Notes under the pieces: generated by a model
What the model was told of the DNA's origin: nothing
Databases searched by the model: none
What the model saw: the letters and a program-made list of their open reading frames with translations, nothing else
Origin: Candidatus Obscuribacter sp.
GTDB lineage: Bacteria > Cyanobacteriota > Vampirovibrionia > Obscuribacterales > Obscuribacteraceae
Direction of reading: 5' to 3'
Length of the DNA: 48,838 nt
Assembly (NCBI GenBank): GCA_021772095.1
Contig: JADYXR010000191.1
Location: forward strand, 1-48,838
Program-made: the position numbers and the translations under genes
Part shown: in pieces, positions 25,020 to 34,235 of the stretch
How the letters are laid out: every line of letters starts with the position of its first letter
How positions within the stretch are numbered: the first letter of the stretch is position 1

Positions 25020-25089
25020 TTTACAGTTCCTTTACACTGCAGTCGAAAATTCCGAATTTATACCGATTGCGCATTTACAAAATCATTAC
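25020..25089. promoter_or_regulatory. Two CpxR-box-like direct repeats in the divergent control region
   Basis: TTTAC at 25020-25024 and 25031-25035, and TTTAC at 25074-25078 with ATTAC at 25085-25089, form two pairs. Each pair has an 11-bp period. On the minus strand they read GTAAA-N6-GTAAA and GTAAT-N6-GTAAA, close to the published CpxR site (GTAAA, about five bases, GTAAA). They lie between the CpxR-like gene and the secreted TPR/CpxP-like operon. The period suits tandem binding of an OmpR-family dimer. Confidence 0.6.
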
Positions 25090-25213
25090 AGGGAAGGACG
25101 ACTCAACATCACAGCTTAACGAGCCGCGTTGATAATGATTTCGTGAACTGCAAATAGCCGCGCACAAATCGAAAACCATTACCGAGACGCGCTAAACATC
25201 GGAATCAACGTTT

Positions 25214-25837
25214 ATGTCGACCCAATCACGAACTCTCATCTTCGCAGTTTTCTGGACTACATTAATGTCCGTGCAACCGTCTCGGGCGGATGTTTTCGAC
25301 AAGTCCGAAAGACCAGCTAGATCAACAGTCTCCAACTACGAAGTCTTCAATAAGGTACGCAGCAAGAGGGACTCCAAAATCAATTACATGCAGTCGGAAT
25401 TGTCGTTGAGGGCGCAGGACGTCAACCGCGCTATAAAAATGGGAAGACGAGCTGTTGAACTCGACCCTGACGATATCGACGCGAGATTGGCTCTGGGAGA
25501 AGCGCTCTACCAAAAAGTAAAATCTACCAAAACAAAAACTCCGGAGACTTTTAATGAGTGTGTCAAGACTTGGCTCCTGATCCAGCGCAACGTCGTCGGA
25601 GAAGAAAAAGGCCTGACGTACAAAGGTCTAGGAATTCCATTTATCAACAAATTTTATGAAGATGAGGATCACTCGATGCTGGCTCGAGAACGGCTTACGG
25701 CTTTGTGTGGAAGATCGCCAAAGATGTGGGAAACGAACAAGAAATTTCTCGACAAAGTTCTGCAGCCCGAAACCTCTGTTTCCGGCGTAATCGTCAAAGG
25801 CAACCCGACTGGAGCTACCAATAATGAGACTAAGTAA
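25214..25837 (+). CDS. Exported TPR-like protein
   Basis: The 207-residue protein has a signal peptide (cleavage near PSRADV). One clear TPR-like helix pair follows (VNRAIKMGRRAVELDPDDIDARLALGEALYQ, seen in two halves around residues 70-100), then an extension that resembles no family I know. It starts the operon divergent from the CpxR-like gene and overlaps the CpxP-like gene by 14 bp, so it should be co-expressed with it and act in the periplasm. Its role in envelope stress is inferred from position only. Confidence 0.75.
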   Translation: MSTQSRTLIFAVFWTTLMSVQPSRADVFDKSERPARSTVSNYEVFNKVRSKRDSKINYMQSELSLRAQDVNRAIKMGRRAVELDPDDIDARLALGEALYQKVKSTKTKTPETFNECVKTWLLIQRNVVGEEKGLTYKGLGIPFINKFYEDEDHSMLARERLTALCGRSPKMWETNKKFLDKVLQPETSVSGVIVKGNPTGATNNETK

Positions 25838-26492
25838 TTTCTTGCTGACGGTATCCATCAGCACGTTCATGATCGCGGCGCCGGCGGTGGCTGACATAGA
25901 GCCAGATTCGCTCGAAAATGCTGAAGTCATTGAGCGCCCCACAAACGTTTTTCTTGCGGTCAATTCGACAGACGGCCGTTTTCCAAAGGTAGGATTTATG
26001 CACAACCTTGATCTAACTGATGAGCAGATGCAAAACATGGTGGCACTCCGAGACCGGCTACAGATTGCGACAGCAGCCAAAGGTGCTGAGATAAAATCAC
26101 TCATGCATGAGATCGCTTCACAGTTGTCTCAACCTTCAATCGATAAGAAGGCGGTGAATGAATTGCACGACAAAAGCACAAAACTTCACGCTGAACTTTC
26201 GAACGAACATCACAAATTCATGACTGACACTGCCGAGATTCTTACTCCTGAGCAACGAAAAAAATTGTACAACGGCATGCTCAGACATCAGGTAGGTCCC
26301 GGACCAATGCCTTTTGGACCGATGGGCGGACCGCCGCCGATGATGGGGCATCAATTCGGGATGGGTTTTCCTCCGCCGATGATGGGACATGCTTTCGGCA
26401 TGGGCTTTCCTCCCCCAATGATGGGGCATCCTTCGGGAATGGGCTTCCCACCGCCGATGCCACATTCACCGGATATGGGCGGCTCTCAGTGA
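25824..26492 (+). CDS. CpxP/Spy-family periplasmic protein with Met/His/Pro-rich repeats
   Basis: The 222-residue protein has a signal peptide (cleavage near PAVADI). Two LTxxQ-type motifs, LTDEQMQNM (about 63-71) and LTPEQRKKLY (about 138-147), flank a helical hairpin, as in CpxP, Spy and ZraP. The C-terminal 70 residues are unusual: three 13-residue repeats PPPMMGHxFGMGF plus a partial one, rich in Met, His and Gly. Family members act as stress chaperones or feedback inhibitors of their sensor kinase, and ZraP binds zinc. The Met/His spacing suggests metal (perhaps copper) binding, which is inference. The start overlaps the preceding gene and has GGAG upstream. Confidence 0.85.
   Translation: MRLSNFLLTVSISTFMIAAPAVADIEPDSLENAEVIERPTNVFLAVNSTDGRFPKVGFMHNLDLTDEQMQNMVALRDRLQIATAAKGAEIKSLMHEIASQLSQPSIDKKAVNELHDKSTKLHAELSNEHHKFMTDTAEILTPEQRKKLYNGMLRHQVGPGPMPFGPMGGPPPMMGHQFGMGFPPPMMGHAFGMGFPPPMMGHPSGMGFPPPMPHSPDMGGSQ
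26331..26447 (+). repeat. Three 39-bp tandem repeats encoding the Met/His-rich tail
   Basis: Units at 26331-26369, 26370-26408 and 26409-26447 encode PPPMMGH, a variable pair (QF, AF, PS), then GMGF. A partial fourth unit follows. The nucleotide units differ mainly at third positions, so the repeats are under selection for the protein sequence. Confidence 0.85.
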
Positions 26493-26655
26493 TGCCACTG
26501 GCTTGCATTCAACAAACTATCGCCAGCTAACAAAAAAACAATCAGGCACGGGGAAGTTTAAACTCGCTCAACCAGCACTATCCTCTACACAGATCACTAT
26601 TGCCTTTCTTCAGCAATTTCAAATCAGCTGGTACACCTAAATACAGGTTGAACGA

Positions 26656-27006
26656 ATGAACTCGACTAGTTTGGAAAAACCGGTTTTAAGTCTCGACGGT
26701 CCTGGACTCAAGGCGGCACCCGAGACGCCTCAACAATCGGATTTTCGAGTCGAACTTAGAAAGTCTTCAGAGCGCCGCAGCTGTTGCACGTTAATACTCG
26801 GACCGATGGTTCTACTGACTGTGACGTTTTTTTTGTACACAGGCGCACGGCAGTATCACGAATGGTGCTTAGAAGACCGGAATAATTTTTCCACTCACCA
26901 ACGCATAAGTGGTCGCACGCGGCAGCTTCTTCAGTTTGATACGAACTCGAACGAGAGAATCGACGAACGAGAAGCTGCCGACGCGCGATTGAATAATTAT
27001 CATTAG
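26656..27006 (+). CDS. Single-pass membrane protein with an EF-hand-like loop
   Basis: The 116-residue protein has a basic/Ser-rich cytoplasmic N terminus and one membrane span (CTLILGPMVLLTVTFFLYTG, about 45-64). Its extracytoplasmic tail contains DTNSNERIDERE (about 96-107), which fits a 12-residue EF-hand calcium loop: D1, N3, N5, I8, E12. Only one loop is present, so calcium binding would need a partner or a weak site. It lies 160 bp after the CpxP-like gene and may be controlled separately. No family was recognised. Confidence 0.6.
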   Translation: MNSTSLEKPVLSLDGPGLKAAPETPQQSDFRVELRKSSERRSCCTLILGPMVLLTVTFFLYTGARQYHEWCLEDRNNFSTHQRISGRTRQLLQFDTNSNERIDEREAADARLNNYH

Positions 27007-27039
27007 CGTTGAAACGTGTGAATACTATTCGTATTCAAA

Positions 27040-27690
27040 CTAGCGAACAGAAGCTTGATTCATTACTTCTCGAAGTTTCCGTCGAACGTTTGCATCACTC
27101 TTGATTTCAAGGGCAGCTTTATATTCAATGATACTACCCGCGATGTCGTTCCTTCGTCGTGCATCGTCGCCTAATACAACGAGATCCTCGAAACTATCGG
27201 GATCGTTTCCAGTTATCCAAAGAATGCCTTTCACATTCGCTTGGATTGTCTCATTGCTAGGATCAAGGAAAAGAGCATTGTGAAATTCAACAAGAGCCTC
27301 GCGAGGATGCTCTTTATTCAGGCTTAGACCAAGATTGTTATAGGCAACCGCCAAATTGCTACGTGCGCGATGGTAGGTGGAATCAGCTTTGACTGCCGCC
27401 TGCAATTTTCTTATGGAAGATTGAAACTTAGATCTTCCAAGATCTCGTACGCCCTCATTATTGAGTTCGATAGCGAGTTCTCTATTAGGATGGTCAGTGT
27501 GAAAATTTAAGAGAGCAATCACTGACAACAATTCTCCATCATCGCCAATTTCGCCCATTCTAGAAAGGTCGTCGCTCACCTTGACGATAGTTTTCAAAAC
27601 ACCAGACCAGCATTCGATCTCTCGCGCTGGAAACTCGTTCTCGTCAGAATTCCGAAGCTCTTTATGCAAACTAAATCCAAATCCGCGCAT
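27040..27690 (-). CDS. TPR-repeat protein
   Basis: The 216-residue cytoplasmic protein has TPR motifs from about residue 75 onward: ELNNEGVRDLGRSKFQSSI, AYNNLGLSLNKEHPREALV and DDARRRNDIAGSIIEY. The first 70 residues show no motif. There is no strong ribosome site; the ATG at 27688-27690 is preferred to the TTG one codon earlier. It converges with the EF-hand-like gene. A binding-scaffold role is all that can be said. Confidence 0.75.
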   Translation of the reverse strand: MRGFGFSLHKELRNSDENEFPAREIECWSGVLKTIVKVSDDLSRMGEIGDDGELLSVIALLNFHTDHPNRELAIELNNEGVRDLGRSKFQSSIRKLQAAVKADSTYHRARSNLAVAYNNLGLSLNKEHPREALVEFHNALFLDPSNETIQANVKGILWITGNDPDSFEDLVVLGDDARRRNDIAGSIIEYKAALEIKSDANVRRKLREVMNQASVR

Positions 27691-27981
27691 CAATGAACGC
27701 GTCAGTTTCTACCATACCAAATTCCACGATGGCATGTCAGAGCAGTCGAGCGATTAGACCCTATGGCAGTTTCATCAAGCGGCTAGCGGAAGACCGGCAA
27801 GAATCATGCAATCTGGGAATTTTTATATCGAGGGTTTGTTAAAGTGTACTTATAGCCCTTGTCCGAGTTCTTTCTCAGCTTCATAGAATTCGCGCAAGCC
27901 CGAGTCGAAAACAAATAAAACGGTTTTGTACAATGAACAGCGATTGAAAAATGTCTGCACAAAAACTTGAGATTAATATAA

Positions 27982-28338
27982 ATGAGCGAATTTGAAAATG
28001 GTTGGATCGAAATCAAAAGAACATCGCAACACTTTGCGAAGATTAGAACGATAAAGATTTTCTTGGACGGCGTTGAGGTGCATGGTATCAAGGATGGTGA
28101 ATCCAAAATCCTAGAGGTCGCTCCTGGCGCTCACACTTTGCACGCAAAAATCGACTGGTGCAAGACACCTGAGGTTTCCATCCAGACCGTCGCAGGCGAG
28201 ACTAACACTTTGATGTGCGGTAGCAACATCACGGGATGGAAGCTGATCTTCGCTTCCGTCCTCGTCTTCATCCCGAGTCAAGTTGTATATCTAAAAACCG
28301 GTGCGCTTGAATTGGGCGGTTACTCTTCCAGCCAGTAG
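27982..28338 (+). CDS. Small protein with a beta-sandwich-like domain and C-terminal membrane span
   Basis: The 118-residue protein carries a domain seen in many small bacterial proteins: KIFLDGVEV, then a Gly/Glu turn, LEVAPGAHTLHAKIDWCKTPEVSI. One membrane span follows (WKLIFASVLVFIPSQVVYL, about 86-104). The conserved IDWC motif keeps its Cys. These domains resemble PEGA-type surface folds; function is unknown. No good ribosome site is visible, so the start is less secure. Confidence 0.6.
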   Translation: MSEFENGWIEIKRTSQHFAKIRTIKIFLDGVEVHGIKDGESKILEVAPGAHTLHAKIDWCKTPEVSIQTVAGETNTLMCGSNITGWKLIFASVLVFIPSQVVYLKTGALELGGYSSSQ

Positions 28339-28469
28339 ACGATGCCGGAACGATGCCGTTTTTCCACAGACCTCATTCTAAACTACATGCACGTCTCCGA
28401 CATCAATCTCAACAGCAGAAAGTCATATTGCGAGATCGGGGGCATCATAGGAATTCGCTGGTCAGTTAT

Positions 28470-29711
28470 TCAATGACGCGAATCGATCATCAGCTGCTCC
28501 GGACCGCGCAGACCAAAGGGTCCTTTGTACTTAACGCGCGCCTCATTCATTGTGATGTTTGGCATGCGCTCAAACAATTGCTTGAGCGCAATACGCGCCT
28601 CAGTTCTCGCCAGCTCAGCACCAAGACAAAAATGGATGCCGGCTCCAAACGTGAGGTGCCGATTATTATTTTCTCGTTTGATATCGAAGACATCGGGGTC
28701 ACGAAATACTAGCGGATCTCGATTACAGGCGCCGATTAATATAGTGATACCATCGTTCGGACGAATATGTGCGCCACCGATGTCGACAGCCTCGTTAGCC
28801 AATCGTCGAACGATCTGCACCGCTGGATCGAATCTCAAGATTTCCTCAACGGCCAAACCAAATAGATTTGGATCTTCCATAATCATCTGTTTTTGTTCGG
28901 GATGATTTATCAAAGCCATCACACCATTTGCGATCAGATTTGTTGTTGTTTCATGCCCCGCGATCAAAATCAGAATGGCATTGGCTAGGAGCTCCTCTTG
29001 CGACAAATGTTGATGGTCAGCGGATTGAACGGCAAGCAGCGATGAAATCAAATCGGCACCGGGATGCTCACGCTTACCTTCTATGGTTTTGCTCAAATAT
29101 TTTCGCAAACCTTCTATCGCAAAAAATGAATGAACTAGTCGCAATGGATTTCCCGACACGGCCAAACCGAGCGTGATTTTTCTAGACCAATGTTTGAAAC
29201 GATCTTGGTCTTCGACAGGAACGCCTAAAAGTCCTGCGATAACTGTGACGGGTAGCGGGAATGCAAAGTCTTCAATCAAATCAAAACGAGTTTTGTTCAT
29301 CATATTGCCAATCAGCTTGTTGCTAATTTCAGTAATATGGTCTTCGAGCCCACGCACCACCCGCGGTGTGAATGCTGAATTGACTAGTCCTCGAACTCTC
29401 GTGTGATCTGGTGGATCTTGGAGCAAAATACTGCTGCTGCCACCACGCCTGAATATTCTTGCCGCCTGGCGCATGAAAAACTTTGGATGCTTCCACTTAT
29501 CGAGGCGCTTTCCAAAACTGTTGTTTCGCAGTATAGAATTTGCTTCCTCGTAGCGCACTACGAGCCATTGATTCCCTTTCGGACTCCAGACGATGGGCGC
29601 ACCATTCCGCGTTCCTGCCAAAAGAGGATAGGGATTCTCAAGCGCTCCATTCGGGAGGTGGCTCAGAGGATCGAAAAGCTGTGTGGTTGGTTCCGATGCA
29701 GATTGAGTCAT
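28470..29711 (-). CDS. Cytochrome P450
   Basis: The 413-residue soluble bacterial P450 has all key motifs: the I-helix oxygen-binding AGHETT (251-256), ExxR (E290-R293) and the heme-binding loop FGAGIHFCLG with Cys362 as thiolate ligand. The conserved DPPDHTRVR sits near 99-107. It should hydroxylate an organic substrate using an external ferredoxin or flavodoxin reductase system. No redox partner or biosynthetic cluster lies beside it, so the substrate is open. It stands alone, with small unrelated genes on both sides. Confidence 0.95.
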   Translation of the reverse strand: MTQSASEPTTQLFDPLSHLPNGALENPYPLLAGTRNGAPIVWSPKGNQWLVVRYEEANSILRNNSFGKRLDKWKHPKFFMRQAARIFRRGGSSSILLQDPPDHTRVRGLVNSAFTPRVVRGLEDHITEISNKLIGNMMNKTRFDLIEDFAFPLPVTVIAGLLGVPVEDQDRFKHWSRKITLGLAVSGNPLRLVHSFFAIEGLRKYLSKTIEGKREHPGADLISSLLAVQSADHQHLSQEELLANAILILIAGHETTTNLIANGVMALINHPEQKQMIMEDPNLFGLAVEEILRFDPAVQIVRRLANEAVDIGGAHIRPNDGITILIGACNRDPLVFRDPDVFDIKRENNNRHLTFGAGIHFCLGAELARTEARIALKQLFERMPNITMNEARVKYKGPFGLRGPEQLMIDSRH

Positions 29712-29824
29712 GATTGTTGGAGTGTCCGCCAGACGCCACCTAGAGTCTCTATGCTCGGTTTCAAGGAAAACTGCGCTCGATGCGCGATTCGCTCGAACTT
29801 ATTGAATCAGATACCTGAACAAAA

Positions 29825-30229
29825 CTATTTGTTAGTCAAAAACTTGACAGTCTCAAACATCGATGGACTCATCACAGCCATACAAGCGCGTCCATCTTTA
29901 AAATCGATGTTCACACTCACCTCTGGTCTGCCAGCCATAAAATAGTGCCCAGCGATGGCACCGCCCGCAGCACCAAGCAACCCGAACATGCGCAAGCCAA
30001 CCAGCGCTCCGACACCCGCACCGACAAACGGTTCATAAGGATCTTTGCGAATCTGACTCTTCAATTCTATTTTTGAAACTTCTTTTGACAGATCGATTCT
30101 TTCGGAAGTCTGCGTCGCCACCTGTTGCAGGATCGAGCCTTCAACTTCCCACATGCCTTGCGGAAGGTCACCGGCAATTATTTTGATTTTGGTTTGTTCC
30201 AGGCCCTTCAAAAACGTATCAATCATCAT
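29825..30229 (-). CDS. Uncharacterised protein with a glycine-zipper hydrophobic segment
   Basis: The 134-residue protein starts at an ATG preceded by GAGGTGAA. A hydrophilic first half precedes a Gly/Ala-rich segment (FVGAGVGALVGLRMFGLLGA, about 68-87, with a further GGAIAGH), which looks like a glycine-zipper membrane insertion. A C-terminal strand-rich part (VSVNIDFKDGRACMAVMSPS) follows. No family could be named. It is separate from the P450 gene by 113 bp. Confidence 0.62.
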   Translation of the reverse strand: MMIDTFLKGLEQTKIKIIAGDLPQGMWEVEGSILQQVATQTSERIDLSKEVSKIELKSQIRKDPYEPFVGAGVGALVGLRMFGLLGAAGGAIAGHYFMAGRPEVSVNIDFKDGRACMAVMSPSMFETVKFLTNK

Positions 30230-30557
30230 TTCACCTCAATGAACTCGAACCAATAGACGAAGACTTTACGCACGTATGGCTTCAAGTGAGCGACAGAGCT
30301 CAGAAGGTAATGCCAACACGGCTGGATTCTGAAAGTTTAGCACCCCCTGAAACGAAAGGTGTCGCACTGGTTAAAGGCAAGTTTCGCCCCGACCCACCGG
30401 AGTTTTCTACGCACGAGACATTTTGTTTTCCACTTACCGTTCCGGAATCGGCGCTGTGGGGACAACGTCAGCGTTTTTGCGAACAGATCAACCATGACCA
30501 GTTCAGTCTTTAGAGCCTTTTCTAGATCTTATAAATCATAAGATCAGAACTAAACGA
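30230..30557. other. Gene-free stretch
   Basis: About 330 bp without a supported gene. A plus-strand frame of 75 codons exists at 30286-30513 but has no ribosome site or recognised motif. No repeat or clear promoter was seen. Confidence 0.35.
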
Positions 30558-31493
30558 CTAATGCTTTTCGCTTTCCTGCAGTTTTTTGGCATATATAGTC
30601 AGTTCCGTCTCCAAACCAAGCTTCTCCGGAACCTGCAGTGCCGGCTCTTCAGTCAGAGCAGGCATCTCGGGCGACAGCAAACTGTGCCCGCACATGCGGC
30701 AGCAAGCCGAATCGCGCTCGTGCGACTTCTCACCGCACTTCTTGCAAGCGGTAATCGCTCCGGCAGCCGCCTGGTGCAACTGCACCGACACAATGCCAGT
30801 CGGCACTGCGATTATGGCGTAGCCGAGCATCATGACGATGCAGGACAACAACTGCCCGAGCGGCGTTTTCGGCGACATATCGCCATATCCTACGGTCGTG
30901 AGCGTCACAATCGCCCAATAGATACTGATAGGAATGTTCGAAAAGCCGTGCTCCTCACCTTCTACGACATACATCAGGGCGCCGACGATAATCACGATGG
31001 TTACAATGGCAGCTGCAAAAACTGTGATCTTCGGCAGGCTGAGCTGAAGCGCGCGTTTCAACGACTCGGCTTCGTGCAGGAAGCGAGCCAGCTTGAGAAT
31101 CCTGAAGATGCGCATCATCCGCAGGATTCGAACAATAATTAGATAGTGCGCGTCCGCCGAAAACATCGCGATATAAGTCGGCAAAACCGACAGCAGGTCG
31201 ACAATCCCGAAGAAACTGGTGGCATACTGCCAGCGCTTAGGCGTGCAGATTAAGCGCAACACATATTCGAGGGTAAAAACAGCCGTGATCGCCAGTTCTA
31301 CAGCGAAAAACACATCACCGTACCGGTCCCGCAGCGAGTGCACGCTGTTGAGCATGACAGTCACAACACTGGTCAAAATCACGCCAATCAGCACCAGGTC
31401 GAAGATTCGACCCATCCGGGTGTTTGATTCAAAAACTGTTTCGTAGAGCGCTCGACGCCAGGCGTTTACGGACGGAGCTAGTTTTGATGACAC
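30558..31493 (-). CDS. Voltage-gated-type potassium channel with C-terminal zinc ribbon
   Basis: The 311-residue protein has six membrane segments. S4 carries spaced arginines (RILRMMRIFRILKLARF, 122-138) and the pore loop has the selectivity filter TVGYGD (200-205). After S6 comes a cytoplasmic tail with two CxxC pairs (C250/C253 and C265/C268), which should form a zinc ribbon. This tail is not part of the common bacterial Kv core and may sense metal or redox state or help tetramer assembly. The start is a GTG with only weak ribosome-site support. It follows the BRCT/pentapeptide gene on the same strand with a 160-bp gap. Confidence 0.9.
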   Translation of the reverse strand: MSSKLAPSVNAWRRALYETVFESNTRMGRIFDLVLIGVILTSVVTVMLNSVHSLRDRYGDVFFAVELAITAVFTLEYVLRLICTPKRWQYATSFFGIVDLLSVLPTYIAMFSADAHYLIIVRILRMMRIFRILKLARFLHEAESLKRALQLSLPKITVFAAAIVTIVIIVGALMYVVEGEEHGFSNIPISIYWAIVTLTTVGYGDMSPKTPLGQLLSCIVMMLGYAIIAVPTGIVSVQLHQAAAGAITACKKCGEKSHERDSACCRMCGHSLLSPEMPALTEEPALQVPEKLGLETELTIYAKKLQESEKH

Positions 31494-31656
31494 TGTGCTT
31501 ATCTTCAGGTTTCCATTGGCCGGGCACTATTCTACGGCCGGGCTTCACCAAAGCAATGACAAGATAAGCATTATGAAGAGTATTTCAGCGCTAAGGGTCC
31601 GAAACTGACAGTTTCGTTGCAGGAGTCGATATATGTTTAGTACAACATCGCCGAAC

Positions 31657-34092
31657 TCAAAAACTGTAATAGTCTTCAGGAATAGTTTCAGTTGGTCGCC
31701 AGTCGATCTCGCCCGCTTCAGCGGATTTATATCGCAAAAATATTTCTGACATGAGCAGCTGGTCGACATGTGGTTTCTTTCGAGAACTCGCTTGCATCCA
31801 AACGAGAGCAATGTTTAGTGGCAACTCGCCTGCTTTGGCAAGACCCAGGAGTAATACGAGCAAATGCTTACATGGTGCGCCTTTTAAACCACCACATAGT
31901 CGGAGGTTTTGAGTGCAGCAAGAAAAGGCACCATCGTTACCGAGTCGGCATGCATAAACCCGACTTGAGTTGCTGTGACTTTTCACGACGCCAGTCAGCG
32001 AGTGCTCTGATAAATCAGAATAAAGTTTGAACGATTTCTTCTTCAGCATTGAAAGCGCTTTTTTAATTCGTGCACGATCGTACTGAACGAATTTTTGAAT
32101 CTTGAAGACCAGGTCTTCGAAGCAGAGCGTGCCCTGCGCCGCGTGCTCGTACATTCTTGCCAACAGAGGATTAGGACCGGCGCCCACCCAGATCATTTCG
32201 ACGGGAATTTCAAAATCAATTGGAAATATTGTCTTATCGTCGAATTCGCAATCAGTCCAAATACATTTTTCAAATTTCGAATCCGACAAATCGACATCAA
32301 TCAAACTCGCCTGAACGAAACTACAACCTTCAAACGTGGCGTTGCGCAGCTTGCTGCCTGCTAATTTTGCTCTCATGAAATTCGTCCGCGTGACTTTCGA
32401 GTTAGAGAAGTCGGTCTCTTCTAAAACCGCCGCAAAGAACTGACATTCGAAGATTGAACAGTTTTTGAAATTAGATTTGGCAAGGACTAGTTCACTGCAA
32501 CGAGTCAATTGCTCCGTTGCCCTGTCGAAGTTTGATAATTCCAGATCGTTGACGAGGACGGCGCCGGATACATCACTATTTGAAAAATCAAGATTCCTGA
32601 AATCTTTAACGAGCGGCAGAATCAATCCACGATTCTGATTCCACCGCATCACTCCTCGTTCTCCACCTTTGATGAGTTCCACAGTTAGTGCGCGGTAGCT
32701 AACGGATCGTTCGACTTCAAAATTGTTTATTTGTGCAGTGTCCGGAGGCTCGATTTCAAACACTCGATATAGCTCAGGCACCACTTTTTCCAAAAAATTC
32801 GGATTGAAGGGCTCGTCATCTACGGATACACGGAAGCTAGTCATATCGATTAACGAAGCTGGGAAAAGGCGCGCTATATGACCTATCGCTTCGGAGAACG
32901 TATCGTAGGTGCCCAGGCACTCTTCGGTGAGCCACGACGTACCGGCAACGACGTGCCAGCCATCTTGTTTAAATACTTTGATACCGAGCATGATGCCATT
33001 TAAATTAGCAATCATGGAATAAACCAAAGCATCGCTGCCATGTACTGTATGAACCTTTTGCAATCTTTTCAGTGCGACATTGGTTGTTTCATTTTTCAAA
33101 TTAGAATCAACGATCGCATTTGAAAAATCACAGTTTTCGACAATTGCACCGGTGAGATCCGCGCCCAATAAGATCGTGCGATCCAATTTGGCACCCGTTA
33201 AGTCGCAATTCGATAAATCTGCCAACAACAAATTGGTATCAGTCAAATTTGCGTTCGAAAGATTCGCACCGGTAAGGTCTGCGCATCTCAGATCTGCGCC
33301 GGAGAGATCCGCTCCCGACAAATCACAGCCGATGAACTTGCCACGACTGATTAGAGCGAATTGCAGATTTGCGTTTACAAACTTGCATTTGTCAAAATTG
33401 GCGTACAGCCACATGACACCAGATAAGATACCATTTGAAAAATCACAGTTTTTCGCTTTCCATCGAAAAATTACACCGCTGATCGTCGCACCTTGAAAAT
33501 CGCATCGTTCAGTCAGCTCAATCTCTGTCGATCTTGAAAGAGTTAGCTTGGCCCGGGCGAAGCATGCACCCTTAATTCTCTCGATGTACATGTAGTCGAG
33601 AGTGGTGTCACTGAAATTAGAGTGATTGAGATTGGCTATGTAAAACGGAATCTCCGATAGGGTCAGACCGGAAAGGTCGGCGCGGCGAAAATCAAACGTA
33701 TTTTTGAGTTTCGGGATGTCTAATCCATTTTCGACTGCGATCCAATTACACAGGTTATGATAAATAAGCTGTCTGCTCCGACCCGATCGCAGCAGCCGAA
33801 GACACTCTTGGTCATCAGGCTTCAACAATTCCATGAGCTGATTCGGGCTGAAGATTTCAATTTTCGCTCCCGCGTTGTTTAGTTGCACCGCTTTGTTTTT
33901 TTCGGCGTTAGAACCGCGTGCTGCGACAAGGTAATCGGTAGTCGCATCAACGTGGCGGCTGATGTTGGCAGAGAGCGCCTCAAGATACATTTGCAAGCGA
34001 TCTTCTTCCATGCCGCAAGCGAACTTACCGCAAAGAACGAAGTTCTTGCCTTTGAATTTTTCGAGGAATATCGCGGTTTCCGCTACGGTCAT
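31657..34092 (-). CDS. BRCT-pentapeptide repeat-SWIM zinc finger fusion protein
   Basis: The 811-residue protein has at least four parts. Residues about 11-93 form a BRCT-like domain (GKNFVLCGKFACGMEEDRLQ; TTDYLVAARGSNAEKNKAVQ). About 130-330 is a pentapeptide-repeat block (A(D/N)LSG-type, for example CDLSGADLSGADLRCADLTG). After an unassigned middle of about 160 residues, a second pentapeptide block spans about 515-625. The C terminus has a SWIM-like zinc site: SCC, then a Cys loop and APCKH. BRCT binds phosphoproteins or DNA breaks, pentapeptide helices can mimic DNA, and SWIM binds DNA or protein. The combination suggests a DNA-related or post-translationally controlled role. It has no signal peptide and is divergent from the metal-efflux operon. 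Confidence 0.85.
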   Translation of the reverse strand: MTVAETAIFLEKFKGKNFVLCGKFACGMEEDRLQMYLEALSANISRHVDATTDYLVAARGSNAEKNKAVQLNNAGAKIEIFSPNQLMELLKPDDQECLRLLRSGRSRQLIYHNLCNWIAVENGLDIPKLKNTFDFRRADLSGLTLSEIPFYIANLNHSNFSDTTLDYMYIERIKGACFARAKLTLSRSTEIELTERCDFQGATISGVIFRWKAKNCDFSNGILSGVMWLYANFDKCKFVNANLQFALISRGKFIGCDLSGADLSGADLRCADLTGANLSNANLTDTNLLLADLSNCDLTGAKLDRTILLGADLTGAIVENCDFSNAIVDSNLKNETTNVALKRLQKVHTVHGSDALVYSMIANLNGIMLGIKVFKQDGWHVVAGTSWLTEECLGTYDTFSEAIGHIARLFPASLIDMTSFRVSVDDEPFNPNFLEKVVPELYRVFEIEPPDTAQINNFEVERSVSYRALTVELIKGGERGVMRWNQNRGLILPLVKDFRNLDFSNSDVSGAVLVNDLELSNFDRATEQLTRCSELVLAKSNFKNCSIFECQFFAAVLEETDFSNSKVTRTNFMRAKLAGSKLRNATFEGCSFVQASLIDVDLSDSKFEKCIWTDCEFDDKTIFPIDFEIPVEMIWVGAGPNPLLARMYEHAAQGTLCFEDLVFKIQKFVQYDRARIKKALSMLKKKSFKLYSDLSEHSLTGVVKSHSNSSRVYACRLGNDGAFSCCTQNLRLCGGLKGAPCKHLLVLLLGLAKAGELPLNIALVWMQASSRKKPHVDQLLMSEIFLRYKSAEAGEIDWRPTETIPEDYYSF

Positions 34093-34235
34093 AGCGCTAC
34101 TCTTCAGATCCAGGAGAAACCTATTAATTGAATGAATGAATTATGGCACGTTCCACACGGGCGTGCGGCGTGGGGTGGGGCGTGCGCAGTGACCGAGCAC
34201 GGAGCATGAATTACTGAGCACTAATTATGGAGCAT

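Noticed and set aside
27804..28106. A 100-codon minus-strand frame
   Set aside because: It overlaps the IDWC-domain gene antisense and shows no coding signs.
30286..30513. A 75-codon plus-strand frame
   Set aside because: No ribosome site and no recognisable features.
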